Below are positions 1 through 6,037 of a stretch of 6,551 bases of DNA, piece after piece. The DNA comes from Candidatus Bathyarchaeota archaeon (lineage in GTDB: Archaea; Thermoproteota; Bathyarchaeia; Bathyarchaeales; Bathycorpusculaceae), in NCBI GenBank assembly GCA_030630585.1, contig DAOVMU010000088.1, positions 1 to 6,551 on the forward strand, in the 5' to 3' direction. Both the position numbers and the translations under genes were made by a program. Below the pieces are notes generated by a model. That model searched no databases and had not been told where the DNA came from. It saw only the letters and a list, made by a program, of their open reading frames with translations. Numbering within the stretch: the stretch's first letter is position 1; each line of letters starts with the position of its first letter.

Positions 1-1
1 A

Positions 2-742
2 TTCGGGGTGGAAGGTTTGCCTATAATAAAGGAAGGAGACGATTTGGCTGAACTTGTTTGCGGCAACGCTGGAAAGCAGGGAATTCATGTTGAAGACGAC
101 GACGTTATAGTGATCACGCATGTTGTTGTTTCCCGGGCGGAAGGAAACGTTGTGAATCTTGACATGGTAGAGCCTTCCGAATTCGCGAAAAGCTTGGGAC
201 AACGACTCGGCAAGGATCCAGCCCTTGTTGAAGTTGTTCTCCGTGAGTCAAAAAGTATTGTTAGGATGGGGAATGGAAACATAATCACTGAAACTAACCA
301 TGGGTTCATTTGTGCCAATGCTGGGGTAGATATTTCTAATGTTGCAGGAGAAAGAAATGTTGCCTTGCTGCCTAGGGACCCTGATCGTTCGGCACAGAGA
401 ATTAGGAGAAAGATGAAGCTTCTGACGGGAAAGGACGTTGCCATAATTGTTTCTGATACGCATGGTCGACCCTTACGTGACGGTCAGATTAATGTAGCTA
501 TAGGTGTTGCTGGAATTGATCCTATTCGAGATCTGATGGGAGAAACAGATTTGTTTGGTTATGTTTTGAAAGTGAAGAGAACCGCAATCGCTGATGAGTT
601 AGCCTGCGCAGCTGAATTGGTGATTGGACAAGCTGCAGAAGGAATTCCAGTTGCAATAATTCGCGGATACACGTACCTGAAATCAGAAAAGGCGAGGGCA
701 ACTAAGCTGATCAGACCAAAGGAGAAGGATTTGTTTATCTGA
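2..742 (+). CDS. cofE: Coenzyme F420-0:L-glutamate ligase (CofE), 5' end outside the window
   Basis: CofE adds L-glutamate residues to coenzyme F420-0 in a GTP- and divalent-metal-dependent reaction, giving F420 with a gamma-linked glutamate tail; it is a soluble cytoplasmic enzyme. Counting from the GTG at 8, the sequence shows the N-terminal VEGLPIIKEGDDLAEL block, an SRAEG segment (42-46), the NAGVDISNV block (104-112), LLPRDPDRSA (120-129), the family hallmark DTHGR (150-154) followed by an AIGVAGI segment, and an ADELA...GIPVAIIRG C-terminal part. The stop is TGA at 740-742. The GTG at 8 encodes a Val inside a conserved block, and the frame stays open to the left edge (Phe-Gly precede it), so the real start is probably a few codons upstream outside the window. 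The length visible (244 residues from that GTG) is near the roughly 250 of known archaeal CofE. It is the only plus-strand gene and is convergent with the envelope genes to its right. Confidence 0.95.
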   Translation, partial: FGVEGLPIIKEGDDLAELVCGNAGKQGIHVEDDDVIVITHVVVSRAEGNVVNLDMVEPSEFAKSLGQRLGKDPALVEVVLRESKSIVRMGNGNIITETNHGFICANAGVDISNVAGERNVALLPRDPDRSAQRIRRKMKLLTGKDVAIIVSDTHGRPLRDGQINVAIGVAGIDPIRDLMGETDLFGYVLKVKRTAIADELACAAELVIGQAAEGIPVAIIRGYTYLKSEKARATKLIRPKEKDLFI

Positions 743-910
743 TTTTCACGCTGGTTTGAGAGAACGGTCTTTTCTAGTAGCTAAGATATTTGCAAAAAAC
801 ATGGTTGAAAGTCGTGACGTCATGCCTAGGATTAGCGATGAAGCTTTTCCAAGATTTTCAGTTTTTTTAGGCCATCTGTAACTGAATCATCCCTAGTATT
901 GTGGAGAACT

Positions 911-932
911 AACGCGCACAATTATCCGCGTT
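911..932. terminator. Inverted repeat in the convergent gap after cofE, possible terminator
   Basis: AACGCG (911-916) and CGCGTT (927-932) form a perfect 6-bp stem with a 10-nt loop. On the plus strand it is followed by T-rich sequence, including a T6 run near 957-962; a T7 run (862-868) lies just before it. It sits between the cofE stop at 742 and the minus-strand stop at 986. Archaeal termination relies mainly on U-tracts, so the T-runs may matter more than the stem. The rest of 743-985 shows no supported gene; the longest thing noticed is a 26-codon ORF at 801-881 with no recognisable content. Confidence 0.3.
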
Positions 933-985
933 CGTTACCGTTTCGTGTTTCTGTTGTTTTTTATTGGGAAGTAAGAATGTTAGGA

Positions 986-1192
986 TTAAAATGGCTGAAA
1001 TACGCGCATAATGACTGTTATCATGAATCCTGTTCCTAGGGCTAAGGCTACTAGTCTTAGACGTTTTCTTTCTATTACAATGTTTCTTGAGTATTCTGTT
1101 GAGGAGGATATCAGTTCAGACGTTATTAATAGGATAATTGCCGTAACAGCTAGCCATAGGCTTACGTCTGATATGGATAGGGGGAAGTTCAT
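986..1192 (-). CDS. Small two-helix membrane protein, unknown function
   Basis: This 68-residue protein is not a family I can name. It has two predicted membrane helices, about residues 10-28 (LWLAVTAIILLITSELI) and 45-64 (LVALALGTGFMITVIMRVF). They are joined by a polar loop carrying the basic cluster IERKRLR, so by the positive-inside rule the loop is probably cytoplasmic and both ends outside. The ATG at 1192 lies 3 nt after the stop of the 301-residue gene (1196-1198), with a weak AAGG Shine-Dalgarno-like element in that gene's last codons. This suggests translational coupling and a shared task. The clean hydrophobic pattern and the tight gene spacing support a real gene despite its size. 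An overlapping plus-strand reading frame at 1011-1199 is judged to be its shadow. Confidence 0.7.
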   Translation of the reverse strand: MNFPLSISDVSLWLAVTAIILLITSELISSSTEYSRNIVIERKRLRLVALALGTGFMITVIMRVFQPF

Positions 1193-1195
1193 TTT

Positions 1196-2101
1196 TTAGC
1201 CTTCTATGAAACGGTACCAAACTTCGATTGTTTGGCCGTCTAGAGATGTCTTGTCTTGGTGGATTGTAACTATTTTGCCTGTGGTTTTGGCTATTGCGCA
1301 TGCTATTGCACTTACGAGGGGGCATCCTAGAAAATGTATGCTTTTCAGGTTTTTTTCTGTGCTGTAGAGGTTTTTGTATGTGGAGTCAAGGATTTTTAGG
1401 TGGATTTGTTTGTTTTCAGTGTTCATTTGGATTTCTTTGGCTAGTTGGAAGTTTTCAAGAATTAGTTTGGGAAGGCTTTCGCACAAGTCGCTGATCTCTA
1501 GTTTTGTTATGTCTGTTCTTAGTTCTTTTTCAAATTGGGTTAGAAGACCTAAACCTGGTGGAGCCGCTAATATTCCTTTTGGGTTTTTGAGTAGGAACTT
1601 GCTTTGTGCAATTTCTTCTATTTGAGGCATGTCAACGCCGCTGTCGGCTGAAATGAAGACTGTCATGTTTTTGAGGCCTTTGAGATGTTCTGGTAAGTAG
1701 ACTTCCTTTGGGTAGGGTGGTATGTAGTAGCTTTTGCCTTTGTATTTTAAGTCTTTGATTATTCGGTCAATTGTGGAGTAAGATGAAATTGCCGTGGAAT
1801 CTAGGAGGCTGCTTTTGACGTATCTTATGGGTCTTATAAAGAGGAAGAGGGCCCCCCAAAAAGTTAGACCTAAACCGATAAAGGCTAAGACTTGCGAGTT
1901 GTTGAGTATTGAAAAAACCAGCGAAAGAGCGCCGGGAACCAGAAATGCTATGCTTATTTTGCTGGAAGGGACACGTTTTGCCTTTCTGAGTTCCAGCTTC
2001 AGCTTTTCAGTGTCTGCTTGCAGTTGTTTGATTGTTTCTATTAGATATTGTGTACTAGTTAATTCAACTATTTTGTCCTCTGTTTCTTCTGTTGTCTTCA
2101 T
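1196..2101 (-). CDS. Two-helix membrane protein with coiled coil and conserved-looking cytoplasmic domain, unknown function
   Basis: This 301-residue protein (ATG at 2101) is of unknown function. Residues about 10-43 are charged and heptad-like (IETIKQLQADTEKLKLELRK), so probably a coiled coil. Two membrane helices follow (about 49-68 and 70-89) as a tight hairpin, leaving both ends in the cytoplasm. The region from about 100 to 301 is soluble. Its features include a Pro/Tyr-rich YYIPPYPKEVYLPEHLKG stretch, a Gly/Pro loop ILAAPPGLGLL, and a C-terminal block with LGCPLVSAIACAIAKTTGK (about 258-276) ending in a WYRF strand. The Cys-Pro in that block is a candidate ligand or active residue, but no catalytic role can be assigned. 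The frame could also open at TTG 2131 (10 residues longer), but that lies only about 15-20 nt from the TATA-like box at 2146-2153, too close to be transcribed, so I prefer the ATG. It lies between the archaeosortase and the 68-residue membrane gene, on the same strand. Confidence 0.8.
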   Translation of the reverse strand: MKTTEETEDKIVELTSTQYLIETIKQLQADTEKLKLELRKAKRVPSSKISIAFLVPGALSLVFSILNNSQVLAFIGLGLTFWGALFLFIRPIRYVKSSLLDSTAISSYSTIDRIIKDLKYKGKSYYIPPYPKEVYLPEHLKGLKNMTVFISADSGVDMPQIEEIAQSKFLLKNPKGILAAPPGLGLLTQFEKELRTDITKLEISDLCESLPKLILENFQLAKEIQMNTENKQIHLKILDSTYKNLYSTEKNLKSIHFLGCPLVSAIACAIAKTTGKIVTIHQDKTSLDGQTIEVWYRFIEG

Positions 2102-2145
2102 TTTGTCGGCGCACACATCTTTGAAGAACAAAATACGTTAACAAT

Positions 2146-2158
2146 CTTTTAAGGTTTC
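2146..2158 (-). promoter_or_regulatory. TATA/BRE-like promoter for the 301-residue membrane protein
   Basis: On the minus strand this reads GAAAC followed by CTTAAAAG, an archaeal BRE plus TATA-like element. A start site about 25 nt downstream would fall near 2124, giving a leader of about 23 nt to the ATG at 2101. This decides against the TTG at 2131. It lies in the short gap after the archaeosortase stop, so the last two genes may be transcribed separately from it. Confidence 0.4.
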
Positions 2159-2165
2159 TAGATGC

Positions 2166-4244
2166 TTAGTGCTTAGCTTTCCATACTAATCTGGGTCTGT
2201 TTTTAGCAGAGATAATGTCCCTTTTTATGAGTCCGTATTCTTCCAGGCGGCTTAGTATGTCAAGCAACTTGTCAGACTTCATGCGTTTTCCTGTCTTTCT
2301 TTTAAGGATTGCGCTGATTTCGCTTGTTTTTACTGCCTTTTTTTCTTTGGTTAGGTTTGAAACGATTTGGAGCACTAGTTTCTCGTTCGCAGAGGCGAAA
2401 TTGTTGAAAATTTTCAAGTTGTTGGTTCTTTTTCTCCACTCGTTTGAGTGTTGCACTGTTTTTGTGAATGCTACGAAAGCTATTGACAAAGCTAGCAGTA
2501 ATTGTTGGGCAGGAACACCAAGGGAGACTAGAGACTGACTTTTTAACGGTTCCCAATAGGACGCAATTTGTTGTCCAATAGTCAATAGTTCGTCTTCAAG
2601 TTGTTTGTGGTCTGCTGTGTTTGGAGCATAAGTTATCAAGCTGATTCTAACATATTTTTGTTCCACTGTTAAGCCCATTTTGAATGTTGCTTTTTCGTAC
2701 CAATAAAGTGTGACTTGCGAGTAGTTTTTCGGTACGTATATTCCTTCCTCGTCTGTAAAGACGAAATAGCGGGCTATGATGGGAACGTTTTCCAAGAGCT
2801 GTATATCTCTTGAATCCAACACTGATATCAGAGGGTATCGTCCTTGGGCTGTTTGCCATGCTACTAGGCATACTTCCCAGCTGTGAAGGTTTGAAATACT
2901 GCTTGCAACGCCCAGGTCCACATATACTGTTGTACTTGACCTGTTAATTGGAAAGTAAGCGTACATGAGCGAAGCATCTTGATGTGCTATTTTTTCGTAG
3001 TTTGTGTCTCGATACAGGAATCTAAGCGTGTAATCCGAGATTTCAGGGAAGACGTTTGTTGCGTTATCCCCGCTTATGTTTGATGAGACTTCTATGGTTT
3101 CTTGAGCGATGGCGAATGTTGGTGCTTGAATGCTTAGAGTTATTATTGAGCAACCAAGCAACAATAGAAAGAGTTTCGCCCAGAATTTTTGTGAAATCTT
3201 GGTGTGAGATGGGTTGAGGAATTTTCCGCAGTTTGAGCAGAAGTTTTCGATGTTTTCTAAGCTTGTTTTGCATTGTGAACATGGTGATTGCTTTTCTGGT
3301 TTTGGGAGAACCTGTATCTTCAGAATCTTTTCCGCTATGAGAAGAATGAGTAGCATTCCTATGAAAGTGAGCAGTAAGCCTGCGACTGTGTGAAATACGA
3401 GCATGGCTGTTTCTTCGCCGAACCAGTATCCGACGGAAACGATTGCTGTTATGCGCATGATGTTCAAGATTTCAAACATGAAGAATCCGAGTACAAACAC
3501 CAAGATTTTCTTCAAGACTGAAGCTGAGGCGACAAAAGCTAGGAAAGAGGCGAACATGGCGAATGCTATCAGGGTGTATATTCCTGAGCATGGAAGGTCG
3601 ATTGAGAAGGACAAGGGTTGTCCTGCGGAGGTGGTGAGGGCAATTGTTGGGGGTCCGTAGGCTGAAGATAGTGTGACTGGCAAGCCTAATGTCTTCAGTA
3701 TGGTGTAAGAGGCTTGGGTGTTGAAGTTGGCCATTGCTCCGCCTATGGTGTACATGAATTCTGTGGGTGGCGGTACTAGAAACAAAAGGAATAGGATTGG
3801 GAAAATCAGTACGATTAATGTTTTTAGGTTGAATAGAATCAGTGTGATGCCCATGATGAAAATTGAGATTGAGAAAAGATGATATTCTAGTGGATAGAAG
3901 GTGTGGGAGCCGTACCAGTATAGAAGGAATGCGATAAGGCATAATGCTATTCCGATGACTTCATCTAGATATTGTATCCTTGTTTTTTTGCGAAGCTTTT
4001 CCAAGGCAAGCGAAGCCTTAACCATATCCTTTTTTAGGTAGAAGAGGAAACCTGCGAAGAAAGGTATTAAGAGTACGTGGCTGAGAGCCTCAGTCTGTAA
4101 AGCTTCGTTCATAAGGATTTCAAGATCATGCCAGTAAACAATTAGGATCAATAGCATTATCAGGGCAGCTGAAAGAATGTGCTGATAGTAGGCTTTTGCG
4201 TTTGCAGCTGTTTTATTCAATGCATACCTTATCTTTTTCTTCAA
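2166..4244 (-). CDS. Archaeosortase/exosortase family protein fused to zinc ribbon, EpsI-like and winged-helix domains
   Basis: Exosortases and archaeosortases are polytopic membrane transpeptidases that process surface proteins with a C-terminal sorting signal. The core (about residues 22-310) has many helices and the expected triad: Cys219 in PCSG, Arg264 in NIMR and His285 in FHTVAG. After it, 322-339 carries CxxC...CxxC (Cys322, 325, 336, 339), a zinc-ribbon-like knuckle. A helix (about 354-373) leads to an extracytoplasmic domain (about 380-555) with NLHSWEVCL (His454, Glu457, Cys459) and VTLYWYEKA, resembling EpsI, the exosortase partner. A last helix (about 576-596) followed by basic NEWRKR returns the chain to the cytoplasm, where 615-690 looks like a winged helix (SEISAILKRK, then LSRLEEYGLIKRD). 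The start is TTG at 4244; a TTG at residue 9 is possible. Classical family members have roughly half this length. The core call is strong, the EpsI-like and winged-helix calls moderate; the subfamily and substrates are not determined. Confidence 0.9.
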   Translation of the reverse strand: MKKKIRYALNKTAANAKAYYQHILSAALIMLLILIVYWHDLEILMNEALQTEALSHVLLIPFFAGFLFYLKKDMVKASLALEKLRKKTRIQYLDEVIGIALCLIAFLLYWYGSHTFYPLEYHLFSISIFIMGITLILFNLKTLIVLIFPILFLLFLVPPPTEFMYTIGGAMANFNTQASYTILKTLGLPVTLSSAYGPPTIALTTSAGQPLSFSIDLPCSGIYTLIAFAMFASFLAFVASASVLKKILVFVLGFFMFEILNIMRITAIVSVGYWFGEETAMLVFHTVAGLLLTFIGMLLILLIAEKILKIQVLPKPEKQSPCSQCKTSLENIENFCSNCGKFLNPSHTKISQKFWAKLFLLLLGCSIITLSIQAPTFAIAQETIEVSSNISGDNATNVFPEISDYTLRFLYRDTNYEKIAHQDASLMYAYFPINRSSTTVYVDLGVASSISNLHSWEVCLVAWQTAQGRYPLISVLDSRDIQLLENVPIIARYFVFTDEEGIYVPKNYSQVTLYWYEKATFKMGLTVEQKYVRISLITYAPNTADHKQLEDELLTIGQQIASYWEPLKSQSLVSLGVPAQQLLLALSIAFVAFTKTVQHSNEWRKRTNNLKIFNNFASANEKLVLQIVSNLTKEKKAVKTSEISAILKRKTGKRMKSDKLLDILSRLEEYGLIKRDIISAKNRPRLVWKAKH

Positions 4245-4262
4245 GATGTTCCATCCGTTTGG

Positions 4263-4278
4263 TTGAATATTAATTCAA
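4263..4278 (-). promoter_or_regulatory. Inverted repeat overlapping a TATA-like element before the archaeosortase
   Basis: TTGAAT (4263-4268) and ATTCAA (4273-4278) are perfect 6-bp arms around ATTA. Read on the minus strand, the AT-rich core GAATTAATATTC is centred about 27 nt upstream of the TTG at 4244. That is the spacing expected for a TATA box of a leaderless archaeal transcript. The symmetry could also be an operator. The remaining 4279-4525 gap shows no gene. Confidence 0.3.
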
Positions 4279-4366
4279 GTTTGATTAGTGTTTTTCGCAC
4301 GCTACTAGAAAAACGAGGTAGTGTTCTATCTCTCTGTTTTGTGTTGTACATATTCGTCTTGTGTGG

Positions 4367-4380
4367 AAAAAAGGCTTATA
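4367..4380 (+). promoter_or_regulatory. Plus-strand BRE/TATA-like element in the 4245-4525 gap
   Basis: A run of six A (4367-4372) immediately precedes GGCTTATA (4373-4380), which resembles an archaeal BRE plus TATA box reading to the right. No plus-strand protein gene follows. A T8 run at 4471-4478 could end a transcript of about 75 nt. On the minus strand the same A-run is a T6 run and could instead end the glycosyltransferase transcript. Confidence 0.2.
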
Positions 4381-4525
4381 CAGCTTGGTTACTGTTGCAT
4401 TGGGTGTGAGAACTGTTTGCTTGATACGCTAACTATTGGTCTGTTGTTTAATCTGGCGCATCATTTCCGGTTTTTTTTGAATCTGTCATAAAATGCATAT
4501 TGAACAACGTTATTGACCTTCTGCT

Positions 4526-5233
4526 TTATGGTGTTAGGTGAGTTTGTGTGAAATTTGCTTTGAAGATTGTTTTGAGAATTTTGATTCCGTCGGGGAGTAT
4601 TCTAAGTCCTGACGCGTTGTATTTTCGTTTGCTGCAGCTTATTGGTTTTTCTTGGTAGGTGAAACCGTTTTTTAATCCTTTGACTGTGATTTCGGTTTCA
4701 ATTTCGTAGCCAATGGATACCAATCTAGTTTTTCGCAGGACTTCTTTTTTGAAGGCTCTGAATCCTGTTTGGCTGTCTGTGATCTGTTTTCCTGTAAGTA
4801 TCCTGATTGTGATGTTGAACAGGGAGTTGCCTAATCGCTTGAGTCTTGTTGTTGAATTTTTTCCATTGTAACCTAGAAATCTTGAACCTGCTACGATGTC
4901 GACGCCGTTGAATAATGGGTGGATAAGGTCAGGTATTTCCTTAGGTCTGTGTGCGCCGTCAGAGTCAACGGTGACAACGATGTCTCCTGTTGCATAACGA
5001 AATCCCTTTCTTAATGCGTATCCTTTTCCCCGATTTCTTCCATTGGACAAGACTGTTGCTTTGTATCTTGAGGCTATTCTTCTAGTGTTGTCGGTGGATC
5101 CGTCGTCGACGATGATGATTTCGTATGGCATTGCTAAGCTTTCCATGGTTGATATTGTGTTTGAGATAGTGTCCCCTATGGTTTTATCTTCGTTGTACGC
5201 TGGGATAATCACTGATATGGCTAAGTCTTGCAT
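4526..5233 (-). CDS. GT2 family glycosyltransferase, dolichyl/polyprenyl-phosphate sugar synthase type
   Basis: A 235-residue single-domain GT-A enzyme, predicted to transfer a sugar from a nucleotide donor to a polyprenyl (dolichyl) phosphate at the cytoplasmic membrane face. The motifs appear in family order: SVIIPAYNE (7-15) and EIIIVDDGSTDNT (38-50) for nucleotide binding, GKGYALRKGF (69-78), the metal-binding DSDGAH (90-95), AGSRF (115-119), and the acceptor-side DSQTGFRAF (153-161). A tail like that of dolichyl-phosphate glucose/mannose synthases (SKRKYNASGLR...DG) follows. There are no C-terminal membrane helices, unlike some DPM1 relatives. The frame is open upstream to 5398, but the ATG at 5233 is the real start. 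It has GGAG (5240-5243) 6 nt ahead of it, the conserved family N terminus begins right there, and the upstream codons encode an uninformative Ser/Arg-rich stretch. The sugar is not predictable from sequence. The flippase and surface protein upstream point to envelope glycosylation. Confidence 0.92.
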   Translation of the reverse strand: MQDLAISVIIPAYNEDKTIGDTISNTISTMESLAMPYEIIIVDDGSTDNTRRIASRYKATVLSNGRNRGKGYALRKGFRYATGDIVVTVDSDGAHRPKEIPDLIHPLFNGVDIVAGSRFLGYNGKNSTTRLKRLGNSLFNITIRILTGKQITDSQTGFRAFKKEVLRKTRLVSIGYEIETEITVKGLKNGFTYQEKPISCSKRKYNASGLRILPDGIKILKTIFKANFTQTHLTP

Positions 5234-5245
5234 CGCCCTCTCCTT

Positions 5246-5279
5246 TCTTTTGCGTAAAAGACGCAGACGAGCATTTAAG
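5246..5279 (-). promoter_or_regulatory. Promoter of the glycosyltransferase with an inverted repeat at the predicted start site
   Basis: On the minus strand CTTAAATG (5272-5279), preceded by an A-containing ACAAG, is a TATA-like element. The predicted transcription start is near 5250, which leaves a leader of about 17 nt carrying GGAG before the ATG at 5233. TCTTTT (5246-5251) and AAAAGA (5256-5261) form a perfect 6-bp inverted repeat with a 4-nt spacer that spans the predicted start site, a position typical for repressor operators. Confidence 0.4.
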
Positions 5280-5318
5280 CTTGTATGGAATATGGATATA
5301 GAACTTTCCTGAAATGAT

Positions 5319-5332
5319 ATAGAAGATTCTAT
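5319..5332. repeat. Short palindrome upstream of the glycosyltransferase promoter
   Basis: ATAGAA (5319-5324) and TTCTAT (5327-5332) are perfect 6-bp arms around GA, about 40 bp upstream of the TATA-like element. It may be a regulator-binding site. In AT-rich DNA such a repeat can also arise by chance. Confidence 0.25.
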
Positions 5333-5382
5333 CAGATATACCAGCGTTTCCTTTCGTGTTTTACATAAACCCCAAAAGCTTC

Positions 5383-5396
5383 GCTTGTAATCAAGC
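5383..5396 (-). terminator. Possible terminator stem after the 191-residue surface protein
   Basis: GCTTG (5383-5387) and CAAGC (5392-5396) form a 5-bp stem with a 4-nt loop, starting 4 nt past the stop codon at 5401-5403. On the minus strand it is followed by GAAGCTTTTGGGGTTT, only weakly T-rich. A marginal candidate. Confidence 0.2.
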
Positions 5397-5400
5397 ATTA

Positions 5401-5976
5401 TTATTCTTTAGCATAAATGTGTATGTCAAAGCTAAATCTTTGAACGTTTTCGTTTATGATGTAATTGATGAACTGGATGTTGTCATAAGCCTGCAGGGTG
5501 AGGGTGACGTAGATTTTTTCACCTGGATTGACTGGTGTGCCAGCATAATCCCACGTGAGATTCATAGCAAGTGGACGCTTTATATAGGTGGCGAGGGATT
5601 CAGTGACGTTTCTTCCCTCTGAGTCTCGAAACGTCCAGTTTTCGGTTTCAAGTATGAGAGTTGTTTTTATGTTGCTCTCGCTTTGGACGTAAAGTGAATG
5701 GGTTGTCAGTGTTCCTGGATAAATCGTGCCCCAGTCAATGTATTCTATTGAAGCTTTGAGGCGTGTTGTGCGGATTGTGCCAAGGCTTGGAAAAGTTAGA
5801 TTATCTACGCTAGTTAGCAGTATGGAGATTCCGGTGGTTAATGCTACTGTTATTGCTGCGACAACCAGTATCAGCAACAGGGTTTTTTTTGAATGACGTA
5901 GGAACTTGACTAAAGAGTTGAGGAATTGTTCAACACGTTTCCTCAAAGCCGTCAGTTCGTTGGGCATACGATTCAT
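5401..5976 (-). CDS. Single-pass membrane-anchored surface protein, beta-sandwich-like ectodomain
   Basis: This 191-residue protein has no assigned function. Residues 1-31 are basic and predicted cytoplasmic (RKR, FLRHSKK). A helix at about 32-55 (LLLILVVAAITVALTTGISILL) serves as a signal anchor, and the remainder is outside. The ectodomain has strand-rich repeats with YIDWGTIYPGTL (79-90), a TENW segment (111-114), LTWDYAGTPVNPGEKIYVTLTL (140-161) and a final FSFDIHIYAKE strand. From memory, this WGT-x-x-PG ... W-x-Y-x-G-x-x-x-x-PG pattern recurs in surface proteins of uncultured TACK archaea and suggests an Ig-like or beta-sandwich fold. Four Asn-X-Ser/Thr sequons (Asn59, 113, 123, 139) are extracytoplasmic, so it may be N-glycosylated, which fits its place between a flippase and a glycosyltransferase. 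There is no C-terminal helix plus basic tail, so it is not an archaeosortase substrate by the usual rule. The start is ATG at 5976; an ATG three codons later is also possible. Confidence 0.8.
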   Translation of the reverse strand: MNRMPNELTALRKRVEQFLNSLVKFLRHSKKTLLLILVVAAITVALTTGISILLTSVDNLTFPSLGTIRTTRLKASIEYIDWGTIYPGTLTTHSLYVQSESNIKTTLILETENWTFRDSEGRNVTESLATYIKRPLAMNLTWDYAGTPVNPGEKIYVTLTLQAYDNIQFINYIINENVQRFSFDIHIYAKE

Positions 5977-6007
5977 AACCTTTTGTGTTAATTAGGCAAT
6001 TGTTGTC

Positions 6008-6015
6008 ATATTAAG
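6008..6015 (-). promoter_or_regulatory. TATA-like box for the surface protein gene
   Basis: On the minus strand this reads CTTAATAT, preceded by CCAAAGC. Transcription would start near 5986, leaving a leader of about 10 nt before the ATG at 5976. It lies in the 61-bp gap after the flippase stop. Confidence 0.35.
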
Positions 6016-6037
6016 GCTTTGGAAAAAGATAGATGTT

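Noticed and set aside
85..463. Minus-strand open frames within cofE
   Set aside because: They are shadows of the conserved cofE coding sequence; no promoter or motif supports them.
801..881. A 26-codon plus-strand ORF (MVESRDVMPRISDEAF...) after cofE
   Set aside because: It is short, has no recognisable motif and no Shine-Dalgarno, and lies in a convergent gap; a frame this short is expected by chance.
835..885. C/D-box sRNA look-alike: GCGATGA at 835-841 and CTGA at 882-885
   Set aside because: Box C has a mismatch, no D' or C' pair lies between at the usual spacing, and no terminal stem is visible.
1374..1625. Plus-strand open frames across the 301-residue membrane gene (1294-1494, 1374-1625, 1794-2141)
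   Set aside because: They are antisense to a well-supported minus-strand gene, have odd Trp/Phe/Cys/Ser-rich composition and no family features.
3403..3942. Open frames on both strands inside the archaeosortase (3403-3660 plus, 3472-3942 minus)
   Set aside because: They overlap the catalytic core in other frames; composition is low-information (His/Ser/Arg-rich) and there is no independent start signal.
4410..4525. Possible tRNA or structured RNA in the gap after the glycosyltransferase
   Set aside because: No cloverleaf, T-loop or CCA-like end was found on either strand.
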